Origin: Actinomycetota bacterium
GTDB taxonomy: Bacteria > Actinomycetota > Actinomycetes > Nanopelagicales > Nanopelagicaceae
Length of the DNA: 23,064 bases
Assembly (NCBI GenBank): GCA_947494085.1
Contig: CANLTP010000006.1
Coordinates: forward strand, 1-23,064
Reading direction: 5' to 3'
The notes under the pieces were generated by a model that was not told the origin of the DNA, made no database searches, and saw nothing but the letters and a program-made list of their open reading frames with translations. Shown here one piece after another: positions 1 through 5,911 of the stretch (its first letter is position 1; each line of letters opens with the position of its first letter). The translations under genes and the position numbers were made by a program.

Positions 1-129
1 CCACGGCTAGCTTGATACCAACCGCGCTAACCGCGCACGGTGGTTCCGATGGAAGACCTGCTGGCGATGAAAGACACCGCCAGAAGAGCGGATCTTCTAT
101 TTATGGGGTCCATTAAGGGCTGGTTTGTT

Positions 130-678
130 ATGTCATATGTAGTTTGCACAACTTGTTATTGGTTAAGCGATGTTACAACAAGAGGGCCGAACAGAGGCCC
201 GCAGAGATGTAGCTGCGAAGAACAGGTGAAGCGGCAAGATGTTTCGCTGGATTGTCCGAGCGGATTTCACTTGTGTTATATCTGCGCAACAACTTTGGTT
301 GGTGGGACAAGTCGGTGGTCTTGGGAGGCGTGCAAGTTTTGCTTGGGAGTTAATTCCAGCATGCAGAAGGAGTTTGGTTTCAGTCTGGCACTGGGCCGAC
401 ATTCGATAATGAATGGGATTTCGATTCCATTAAGGGAGAAGCTTGCAGCGGATGATCAAAGGGTTGTGGATTTGATGAACTTCGCAAACTTCTCGGTGAG
501 ATTGTCGGACTGGGGCACTTTGCGAGCGCGGGAATTGTTCGAGTCAGTGCCGGAGTGGGAGTCTCTCAAGGTAGTTTCTTTAGAAGATTGGCAAAAGAAG
601 TTTAAAAGCAACCGCAAGACTTCTTTAGAAGCTCTAAAGAACTATTACGGCGTTAAAGAATTTAGCGACCTTCTTTAG
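130..678 (+). CDS. Cysteine-rich conserved actinobacterial protein of unknown function
   Basis: A 182-residue protein starting at the ATG at 130, with AAGGG about 11 bases upstream. An upstream in-frame GTG at 40 would add 30 residues of unlike composition, so I prefer 130. The first 71 residues carry nine cysteines in zinc-site-like spacing: C6/C9, C27/C29, C42, C49/C52 and C68/C71. The segment DCPSGFHLCYIC followed by GGTSRWSWEAC resembles a conserved hypothetical family I associate with Actinobacteria, with no function I can name. Residues after 75 have no cysteine and are charged and probably helical. Its last codons fall inside a cluster of short inverted repeats (576-716), and the stop codon is part of one copy. 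No signal peptide or membrane segment is seen. Function unknown; structural zinc binding is an inference from cysteine spacing. Confidence 0.7.
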   Translation: MSYVVCTTCYWLSDVTTRGPNRGPQRCSCEEQVKRQDVSLDCPSGFHLCYICATTLVGGTSRWSWEACKFCLGVNSSMQKEFGFSLALGRHSIMNGISIPLREKLAADDQRVVDLMNFANFSVRLSDWGTLRARELFESVPEWESLKVVSLEDWQKKFKSNRKTSLEALKNYYGVKEFSDLL

Positions 679-716
679 GGTTTTCTGGTTTTTGGCTAAA
701 GAAGTTTCTAAAGAAG
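576..716. repeat. Cluster of six TTCTTTAG / CTAAAGAA octamers forming alternative hairpins
   Basis: The octamer TTCTTTAG occurs at 576-583, 621-628 and 671-678, and its reverse complement CTAAAGAA at 634-641, 696-703 and 708-715. Copies 621-629 and 633-641 form a perfect 9-bp stem with a 3-base loop inside the end of the cysteine-rich gene. CTTCTTTAG at 670-678 can pair over 9 bp with either 696-704 or 708-716, two mutually exclusive hairpins just after the stop. No run of T follows, so a standard intrinsic terminator is not obvious. The cluster ends about 35 bases before the damage-type promoter at 752. Confidence 0.75.
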
Positions 717-751
717 TAAGGACTTGCCCTTTTTGGAGGCTTGGCCAGGAA

Positions 752-773
752 TGTCAGTGGCTAGTTATAAGTT
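752..773 (+). promoter_or_regulatory. RecA-NDp (PafBC-type) DNA-damage promoter of the short TPR gene
   Basis: The sequence reads TGTCAGTG (752-759), eight bases, then TAAGTT (768-773). This matches the published mycobacterial RecA-NDp consensus TTGTCRGTG-N8-TAnnnT except for its first base. In Mycobacterium this promoter class is activated by PafBC after DNA damage, independently of LexA. The element around it (740-760) matches 1627-1647 in 18 of 21 positions. The -10 is 32 bases before the inferred start at 800. Confidence 0.75.
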
Positions 774-799
774 AGGCATAAGTAAGGAAAGGAGAACCA

Positions 800-1327
800 A
801 TAGAAGATAACGACGATTATGAGGATGAGATTGAAGAAGGTCCAGAACTACTGGCTCAATCTCTATTCAACGTTGGAGTGGCTTACAGTCACTTAGGAAA
901 TTATCCCGAAGCTATCAACCAATATCGGCAGGCTCGGGAAATATTCAAAGAAGAGAAGATGGTTACCGAAGTTGGGCAATGCGATCTACATATCGCAGAA
1001 GCAAACTTTGAATCAGGAAATACCATCGAAGCAATTGCCGCAGGTAAGAAAGCAGTAGATGTAGCTTGGTTTACTTACGGCGATGATATGCACGCAAGAT
1101 CGCATATAGTTCTTATCAAAGCGTATTTAGCGCTCGGGGAATTAGAAGTTGCGGTCCGGCATCTTGTTGATGCCCAAGCTTTAGTAAATTTCACTACTGA
1201 TAAGGACTGGGAGCTCGTAGTAGAAGTAGAACAACTTCGAGCAGACCATATGAAAGCCGGCGGATTAGAAGCCGACACCACTGAGATCGATCGTCGACTA
1301 GCAACTATCCGAGAAATTCTCGGATAG
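800..1327 (+). CDS. Short TPR-repeat protein, apparent ATA start, paralogue of the gene at 1688
   Basis: The reading frame is open from 782 and coding-like from 800, although the first ordinary start codon (GTG 878) lies inside the first TPR helix pair. A strong Shine-Dalgarno (GGAAAGGAG, 786-794) is followed five bases later by ATA at 800, which gives 175 residues. The N-terminus is very acidic (EDNDDYEDE), followed by about three TPR-like helix pairs beginning near residue 18. Residues 18-170 align without large gaps to residues 147-297 of the TPR protein at 1688-2614, with shared GE...CD..IA and GN..EA blocks, so this is an N-terminally shortened paralogue. TPRs mediate protein-protein contacts; no catalytic domain is seen. 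If ATA is not used, translation would start at GTG 878 and break the first repeat. Damage induction is inferred from the promoter. Confidence 0.7.
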   Translation: MEDNDDYEDEIEEGPELLAQSLFNVGVAYSHLGNYPEAINQYRQAREIFKEEKMVTEVGQCDLHIAEANFESGNTIEAIAAGKKAVDVAWFTYGDDMHARSHIVLIKAYLALGELEVAVRHLVDAQALVNFTTDKDWELVVEVEQLRADHMKAGGLEADTTEIDRRLATIREILG

Positions 1328-1329
1328 TT
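1303..1329. repeat. Perfect 27-bp palindrome (13-bp arms) over the stop codon
   Basis: The left arm is AACTATCCGAGAA (1303-1315), the centre is A1316, and the right arm TTCTCGGATAGTT (1317-1329) is its exact complement. As RNA it would give an 11-bp stem with a five-base loop. It includes the TAG stop of the short TPR gene (1325-1327) and ends 14 bases before the Shine-Dalgarno of the zinc-ribbon gene. No T-run follows. Confidence 0.85.
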
Positions 1330-1352
1330 GGGCGGAAATTGTGGAGGAAAAG

Positions 1353-1613
1353 ATGAGTTCAAGGCAAAATAAAATTGATACCAAGTTAAGGGCGTCGGCT
1401 TGCCCTCGATGCGGAAAGGTCGAAGTACTGCAACCAATTATTTACGGGCTGCCTAATGAAGACTTTGATTTTGAAAATAATATTTCTGGCGGATGTTTAG
1501 TCGGTGGCTATATGCCGAATATCGGGTGCATCGAATGTGGATGGAAAGGTCTTCAAAATCCTTATACTGGGGAGATTATTGATAAAAATGCGGTTGATTT
1601 AGAGGAAGACTAG
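1353..1613 (+). CDS. Small zinc-ribbon protein
   Basis: An 86-residue protein. The ATG at 1353 is chosen because GGAGG (1343-1347) sits five bases before it; the GTG at 1341 would overlap that site. Two CxxC knuckles, CPRC (C17, C20) and CIEC (C59, C62), frame a YGLP motif (31-34) and a GGC at 46-48. That is the pattern of a small bacterial zinc-ribbon family (CPxCG...YGLP...GGC...C..CG). The protein is short, soluble and ends in acidic residues. It lies 25 bases after the short TPR gene and probably shares its transcript from the damage-type promoter at 752. Zinc binding is well supported by pattern; the cellular role is unknown. Confidence 0.75.
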   Translation: MSSRQNKIDTKLRASACPRCGKVEVLQPIIYGLPNEDFDFENNISGGCLVGGYMPNIGCIECGWKGLQNPYTGEIIDKNAVDLEED

Positions 1614-1638
1614 CTCGACACGAAGGCTTGCCCGGCAA

Positions 1639-1660
1639 TGTCAGTGGGGGTAAATAGGTT
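1639..1660 (+). promoter_or_regulatory. Second RecA-NDp (PafBC-type) promoter, before the long TPR gene
   Basis: TGTCAGTG (1639-1646), eight bases, then TAGGTT (1655-1660), matching TTGTCRGTG-N8-TAnnnT. The -10 lies 33 bases before the ATG at 1688, against 32 bases at the first copy, so promoter and gene appear to have been duplicated together. Confidence 0.75.
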
Positions 1661-1687
1661 TAGCGGTCCTAGGAAGAAAGAGGGCAG

Positions 1688-2614
1688 ATGAAGAACGAGG
1701 ATGAAAAGTTAGAGGCCGAGCTTTGGGAGATGGCTTCTAAGGCTGATGGTGAAGAGAAAGTTGATGCGTTAATTCAATTGAGTTATCGCTCATTTAATCG
1801 CGGGGATCACGCGGAATCTTTGGCGTTGTGTGAGACGGCGCGGGATTTGTATGAAGCACTTGGTGCGAAGGCAAATACTTCGACACTTGCGCATATCTAT
1901 ACCGGTATTGGGTATTCGCTAAATAGATTGCGGCGGCACACTGATGCGGCGGCGGCTTTGGATCGCGCGGTTGTTTTGTATCGCGAGATTGGATCTACTG
2001 AGGCGATTGTGCAACTGCGATGCGAAGGTGATTCTTGGTATGACGCGAAGGAATATGAGAAGGCGCATGATGCGTATGTTGCTGCGATTAATGAGGCGAA
2101 TCCAGATGTTGCTGATCGCGAAGTTGCAATTAATTATGCAAATGCGGGAAGTGCGTTAATAAAGTTGAAGCGTTGGTCAGAGGCGCTGACGAATTTCTTA
2201 GCTGCGCGGGCGATTTATAAAACATTGAAGATGCCGGGTGAAATTGTGCACTGCGATGAAGAGATTGCACTCTGTTATTTCTGGCTGGGCAATGGCATGG
2301 AAGCTTTGCATCATGCCCAACTTGCAATGGACTTTGCAGATACTGCAGAAGATGAATTTCATAAGATGTGGGCGCTGGCTCGGATGGGTTTGGCAAAGAA
2401 GGTTTTGGAAGAGTATGCCGAGGCGCTGGATTTATTTGCTGATGCGAAGTCGCGGATGGTTCGGGTGGAGAATCCAAATTGGCGAGCGATTATCAAATTG
2501 GAACGTCAGGTTGCATCGATCCTTGTGATTAAGGGGCGGGTGTCAGAGGCGCAAGAAATCGAGCGACGCATTGCGTCAATGGCCGAGGTTGTCTTCGATG
2601 AGGGTGAAGAATAG
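1688..2614 (+). CDS. TPR-repeat protein
   Basis: A 308-residue all-helical protein made of repeated 34-40-residue TPR-like units with the usual A/G/Y/A pattern. Examples are ALIQLSYRSFNRGDHAESL near residue 27, IYTGIGYSLNRLRRHTDAAA near 70, and INYANAGSALIKLKRWSEAL near 148. It has no signal peptide, membrane segment or enzyme domain. ATG 1688 is preceded by AGAGGG. Its C-terminal half is homologous to the short TPR protein at 800-1327. The high content of GCG/GAT/TTG codons gives this gene a slightly different look from the transporter genes to the right. It overlaps the next gene by 17 bases. The promoter predicts DNA-damage induction. Its partner is unknown; candidates are the zinc-ribbon and secreted proteins beside it. 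Confidence 0.8.
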   Translation: MKNEDEKLEAELWEMASKADGEEKVDALIQLSYRSFNRGDHAESLALCETARDLYEALGAKANTSTLAHIYTGIGYSLNRLRRHTDAAAALDRAVVLYREIGSTEAIVQLRCEGDSWYDAKEYEKAHDAYVAAINEANPDVADREVAINYANAGSALIKLKRWSEALTNFLAARAIYKTLKMPGEIVHCDEEIALCYFWLGNGMEALHHAQLAMDFADTAEDEFHKMWALARMGLAKKVLEEYAEALDLFADAKSRMVRVENPNWRAIIKLERQVASILVIKGRVSEAQEIERRIASMAEVVFDEGEE

Positions 2615-3104
2615 CGACGTGAAAAAAGTTGCACTTGGGTTGGTTGTCGTAATGATTGCCGGGGCTTTGCTCTCGGGGATTGCTGGGATAACTGGGGCTG
2701 GCGTTGATCAGCCAAGTGAATCGGGTGGCGATTTAATTTCAATTGATGGCGTTTTATCTCAGGATGTTTACACATTTGTTTGTGAGATTCCAGAACAACA
2801 GAAGCCAGAGTTGGTTTATTTTGCTTGCGCAGATGGCAATGAAGGAATTGGAAAGATCGAATGGTCTACTTGGGAAGCGAGTGGTGCCCGCGGTGTTGGT
2901 GAGTATTTCGCTAATGATTGCGAACCGGATTGCGCAAGTGGAACTTTTGAGTTTGCAAGAGTGAATGTTGCAATTGATCGACCAATGGGCGTTGATGGCA
3001 AGGTGCATTTAGCTGATCTGACTTATGAATCAGTTGACGAAGGTGGCGTATCTGGGGCAATAAATCTTGCCGAGTTTTATTCGATCATGAAAGAGAACGA
3101 ATAA
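2598..3104 (+). CDS. Membrane-anchored or secreted actinobacterial protein, function unknown
   Basis: A 168-residue protein. ATG 2598 gives a short basic N-terminus followed by a hydrophobic segment (about residues 11-31), a signal peptide or signal anchor. It overlaps the end of the TPR gene, and GAGG (2585-2588) lies nine bases upstream. The exported part has four cysteines (C62, C77, C108, C112), likely two disulfides. The pattern CADGN...IEWSTW...GVGEYFANDC.P.CASG is that of a family of small actinobacterial secreted proteins, which I know only as uncharacterised. Translational coupling to the damage-type TPR gene is suggested by the overlap. An alternative start at GTG 2619 would leave the hydrophobic segment intact. 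Confidence 0.7.
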   Translation: MRVKNSDVKKVALGLVVVMIAGALLSGIAGITGAGVDQPSESGGDLISIDGVLSQDVYTFVCEIPEQQKPELVYFACADGNEGIGKIEWSTWEASGARGVGEYFANDCEPDCASGTFEFARVNVAIDRPMGVDGKVHLADLTYESVDEGGVSGAINLAEFYSIMKENE

Positions 3105-3108
3105 CTGG

Positions 3109-3128
3109 ATCGCCTTGTTGGCGATTTT
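3109..3128 (+). terminator. Intrinsic terminator after the secreted-protein gene
   Basis: ATCGCC (3109-3114), a five-base loop, then GGCGAT (3120-3125) running into TTTT (3125-3128). It starts five bases after the TAA at 3102-3104. The stem is short and the T-run modest. Confidence 0.55.
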
Positions 3129-3157
3129 CGCTAATTTAATGATTTCGATTATTAATA

Positions 3158-3265
3158 GGCGGGAGGCTCACCCGGAAGACGAGTGAGCCCAAAGCACCAC
3201 AAATCCCTCTAACGAAGGGTAGGTGGCTCGGGAAGAAATTCCCGAACCATCTGGCGAAAGCGTAT
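3158..3265. ncRNA. Unassigned cluster of strong stem-loops, candidate structured RNA
   Basis: This GC-richer stretch lies in a 216-base gap between two convergent genes. Stem 1 is GGCTCAC (3165-3171) with GTGAGCC (3183-3189). Stem 2 is CCCT (3205-3208) with AGGG (3216-3219). Stem 3 is TCGGGAA (3228-3234), a GAAA tetraloop (3235-3238), then TTCCCGA (3239-3245). It is extended by 3221-3226 with 3247-3252 through one C-A mismatch and one G-T pair. A GC-GAAA-GC mini-hairpin follows at 3254-3261. I could not match it to tmRNA, RNase P RNA, SRP RNA, 6S, 5S or the common riboswitch signatures. Transcription and strand are not shown by the sequence, and the flanks are AT-rich. Confidence 0.35.
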
Positions 3266-3320
3266 ACCAACTTGTGTCGACGAAGTAAGAAAATATTTAA
3301 AAATCGCTAACTACTTTAAG

Positions 3321-4127
3321 TTAAACAGTGCGGGAACCGATTAGTTCTCCCGCTGCATTTACTAACAAAATTACGTCGAGTAGCGCGACTAGCATTAACA
3401 ATTTGAAGAGAATAAATCTTGGGGCGAAGATACTTAAGGTTGCAGCGATAATTCCAATTACCAGAATTGGCGTATTTGCACTTGCGCTGTTTAGAACAAT
3501 TGTGGCTGCGATAAGAAACGTTGCTGCGATAAGTCTGGATGGGATCCGACCCAAAGTTATTGGCAAGCTCTCGATGCCACTTGCTTTATCTTCATTAAAG
3601 TCTTTCAAAACATTTGCGAAGTGCGCAGATAGGCCAAGTAGTCCGCCGGCCCAGAGAATCCAGAGTGGTGGTGTGCGGTCAGTAGAAATAACGAGTGCTG
3701 CGGGCAAAAGTGCGAAGGCCAGTGCGTATGGAATTGGGGAGAACGCAGTTGGTTTCAAGTAGAAGTTATAGGCAACACCGATTCCAATTCCGAGAATAGA
3801 AATTGAACCGGCCTTTAAACCAAGAGGTCCAAGAAGATTAAAAATAATCGCGATTGGTAAAACGATAAATATTGCACGCGTTAGCTCTGCTGGCTTTAGC
3901 GCACCGGAAACTAGTGGCTTACTGTTTCGATTATGTTTTAGATCATCGCGGAAGTCGTAGAGATCATTTGTCCAGCCAACGATTAATTGCCCCAGGAAAA
4001 TACCGAAAGCAATGATGAAAGCTGGACCTTCCCACCAGAGTTGGGTGGCAAGTAAGAAAGTAACGGCTGTTACGAGAAGAGTTGGGCCGAAGTGGGATGC
4101 AACTAGATAACTTCTAATTTTGGCCAT
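3321..4127 (-). CDS. UbiA-family prenyltransferase
   Basis: A 268-residue integral membrane protein with about seven to nine hydrophobic helices. The first aspartate-rich motif is NDLYDFRDD (residues 54-62) and the second DFNED (176-180), followed by GIESLPITLG. Both are hallmarks of UbiA enzymes, which use magnesium and a polyprenyl diphosphate to prenylate an acceptor such as dihydroxynaphthoate, hydroxybenzoate, a lipid or a porphyrin. I cannot tell from motifs whether it is MenA-like or a lipid/carotenoid-pathway member. It overlaps the upstream gene by 14 bases, so translation is probably coupled. It is the last gene of its run and faces the plus-strand secreted-protein gene across the stem-loop region. 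Confidence 0.85.
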   Translation of the reverse strand: MAKIRSYLVASHFGPTLLVTAVTFLLATQLWWEGPAFIIAFGIFLGQLIVGWTNDLYDFRDDLKHNRNSKPLVSGALKPAELTRAIFIVLPIAIIFNLLGPLGLKAGSISILGIGIGVAYNFYLKPTAFSPIPYALAFALLPAALVISTDRTPPLWILWAGGLLGLSAHFANVLKDFNEDKASGIESLPITLGRIPSRLIAATFLIAATIVLNSASANTPILVIGIIAATLSIFAPRFILFKLLMLVALLDVILLVNAAGELIGSRTV

Positions 4128-4797
4128 TTGGAGCTTCGATTACATTCTGTAATTTAGGTTCTTCACTTGGAATTCTTTTCTCTAGACCAGTAATTTCTTT
4201 CATTACGCGATCGATTCCATCAGAGACATAGATAAGTGCAAATGCGAGAAAACGATTAAATTCTTCGCCCATATCTTTTTCAAATAAGATACCGGAAGAT
4301 TTTTTACGATTTGAAACATGGAAAATAAAATCGCCACCATCAGGGCTGGCACCAGCGCCAATCCACTTATCGAACTTCCACTCTGCAGTATTTGTGCCAC
4401 CATTGAAAATCACGCGATCGGTTGTTAAATAAACCTGACCAATATCTTTGTAGATTTGAACTTCTTCACCTGGCACAAAGGTTCCACGTTGGGCACCAAC
4501 TCGATATCGGATACCAGCACCAATCGGAATACTTAAACCTTGACTAGAGCCGACATATTGCCCGGCTGTTCTTCCCGCTTCGTGAAATTGACCGATACCT
4601 GCCCAGATAACTACTTCACCTGGTTTAGTAATGATGTTGTGGCTTTCAGAATCTTCGCCGTCTTGAACTGCGATAAAAGATTCTTTTAATTTAGCGAGAG
4701 TGGCAACATCTTCGCTCCACTCCTTATGCAAACGTGCGACTTCGCGTTTTGCTTTCTTGCCCGCAGGATCACCGAATAAGTCATTGAAAAATCCCAT
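4114..4797 (-). CDS. Bacterial PH-like-domain protein, function unknown
   Basis: A 227-residue soluble protein. The N-terminus has FxxLFGDPAGKKAKREV followed by a helical segment to about residue 55. The middle (about 58-165) reads as a beta-rich domain with PGEVVIWAG, VYLTTDRVIFNG and EWKFDKWIG, the turn pattern typical of bacterial PH/GRAM-like folds. The C-terminus is helical and ends in a loose polar tail. No signal peptide. AGGA lies six bases before the ATG. It starts 27 bases after the dehydrogenase stop and overlaps the UbiA start, so it likely belongs to one transcript. A membrane- or lipid-related role beside a UbiA enzyme is possible but only inferred. Confidence 0.6.
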   Translation of the reverse strand: MGFFNDLFGDPAGKKAKREVARLHKEWSEDVATLAKLKESFIAVQDGEDSESHNIITKPGEVVIWAGIGQFHEAGRTAGQYVGSSQGLSIPIGAGIRYRVGAQRGTFVPGEEVQIYKDIGQVYLTTDRVIFNGGTNTAEWKFDKWIGAGASPDGGDFIFHVSNRKKSSGILFEKDMGEEFNRFLAFALIYVSDGIDRVMKEITGLEKRIPSEEPKLQNVIEAPNGQN

Positions 4798-4824
4798 GTT
4801 TATCCTGCAATCATGTTGAAGTTT

Positions 4825-5838
4825 TTATGCATTTGGATTTACCAAAATTTTTGGGCCAACACCCAAGCGTGCTGGGCGATTGCCGAGGAAGACATTTCCA
4901 GCTTCACTCATTCCTACGGTGCCACCGAGAATCTTTTTAGGATCAATCTTTCCTTCAGCGATGAACCGGATTGATTCTTTAAATCCCGGTGAACCAGAGA
5001 GAATTCCGACAACTGTAATATCGCGGAAAACTAATTTGCGTGAATCAATTGGCGCAGCATGATTATCAACACCGATTAAAACAATTCGCCCACCTGGCTC
5101 GACGATATCCACTAACTTTGCCGGGACAGTTGCATCGAATGTTGCATCAACAACTGAGTGATAACCACCATCGATTTTTTTAACTTCAGTTCCTGCACTT
5201 GTAACACCAATTTCTAGAGCTAAAGCGATTGTTTTTGGATCCATACCAACCATATGAACATCCGCGCCCATTGCTAAACAAAACTGTGCGGTTAGCAGAC
5301 CAACGGTTCCAGTTCCCCAGATTAAAATTCGTTTGCCTGGTGCAGGTTTAGCACCATCGGCTACGCGCCACGCATTTGCAGCTGGTTCAACTAGTGCTGC
5401 TAATTCAAAATCAAAGTCATCTGGAAGAACATAAATGAAACGTGCGGGAATCAATAACTTATCTGCAAGTGCGCCATCAAAACCATTTCGGATTCCAAGT
5501 TCATAGCGATCTGCGCAAGTATGTTGGCGACCATCGCTGCAACGTGTGCACTTGCCACAGCCCATCATTACATCGCTGGTTACTTTCTTGCCGAGCAGAG
5601 ATTTATCTACACCTTCGCCAACTTCAATAACCGTGCCAGACCATTCATGGCCAAGGCGCATTGGAAGTTTTGCTTGTCCGTCATGGAGATACGGCATGAC
5701 ACCATTAAAGAATTCAACATCGGTTCCGCAGATGCCAACACGTTCAATCTTGGCGACAATCTCGCCGGCACCGGCTTTTGGTTCTGCAACATCTTGGATT
5801 TCAAAGGTCTTGGGTGCAGTAACAACAAAGGCTTTCAT
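4825..5838 (-). CDS. Zinc-dependent MDR alcohol/polyol dehydrogenase
   Basis: A 337-residue medium-chain dehydrogenase that oxidises an alcohol or polyol with NAD(P). Catalytic zinc ligands are C37 (GICGTD), H64/E65 (GHE) and E151. The structural zinc site is complete: C94, C97, C100 and C108. The Rossmann motif GTGTVG is at 175-180, with D200 at the end of the next strand favouring NAD. I start at ATG 5838 (MKAFVV), the normal family start; an in-frame GTG at 5889 would add 17 atypical residues. It is transcribed divergently from the catabolic operon at 5912 with a 73-base gap, so co-regulation is plausible. Closest families are sorbitol/idonate/threonine dehydrogenases; substrate not determinable. 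Confidence 0.88.
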   Translation of the reverse strand: MKAFVVTAPKTFEIQDVAEPKAGAGEIVAKIERVGICGTDVEFFNGVMPYLHDGQAKLPMRLGHEWSGTVIEVGEGVDKSLLGKKVTSDVMMGCGKCTRCSDGRQHTCADRYELGIRNGFDGALADKLLIPARFIYVLPDDFDFELAALVEPAANAWRVADGAKPAPGKRILIWGTGTVGLLTAQFCLAMGADVHMVGMDPKTIALALEIGVTSAGTEVKKIDGGYHSVVDATFDATVPAKLVDIVEPGGRIVLIGVDNHAAPIDSRKLVFRDITVVGILSGSPGFKESIRFIAEGKIDPKKILGGTVGMSEAGNVFLGNRPARLGVGPKILVNPNA

Positions 5839-5899
5839 AGTGCCGCTATCTAACCAATAATCTTGCGCGAAAGAAAGGTCAACTTCCACAAAATTGAAC

Positions 5900-5905
5900 T
5901 AAACT
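5900..5905 (+). promoter_or_regulatory. Putative -10 element giving a leaderless mRNA
   Basis: TAAACT fits the actinobacterial TAnnnT -10 and lies six bases before ATG 5912, the spacing expected when the A of the start codon is the transcription start. No Shine-Dalgarno precedes this gene. No convincing -35 is seen. Confidence 0.45.
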
Positions 5906-5911
5906 TCAAAC

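Noticed and set aside
1..44. Reverse strand resembles a tRNA D-arm (TAGCGCGGTTGGTATCAAGC)
   Set aside because: The D-stem pairing breaks after two pairs, and no anticodon or T-arm can be seen inside the window.
61..83. CTGGCG/CGCCAG inverted repeat before the cysteine-rich gene
   Set aside because: Six-pair stem with an 11-base loop and no T-run; too weak to call a terminator or regulatory site.
3..116. Plus-strand frame open from the window edge to a TAA at 114-116, possible 3' end of an upstream gene
   Set aside because: Only 37 codons, ending in a low-information polar stretch that matches no family I know. It may be a real tail but cannot be supported.
576..716. CRISPR array or insertion-sequence end as explanation of the repeat cluster
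   Set aside because: Repeats are 8-9 bases, in both orientations, with irregular spacing and no transposase nearby.
3158..3265. Assignment of the stem-loop cluster to tmRNA, RNase P RNA, SRP RNA, 5S rRNA or a standard riboswitch
   Set aside because: None of the conserved sequence signatures of these RNAs is present; left as unassigned.
3328..3762. Long plus-strand open frame opposite the UbiA-family gene
   Set aside because: It lies wholly antisense to a gene with clear motifs, and its product shows no domain; a shadow frame.
5839..5889. Seventeen-residue N-terminal extension of the zinc dehydrogenase from GTG 5889
   Set aside because: The family normally begins at the MKAF-type start (5838), and the extension occupies the shared promoter region.
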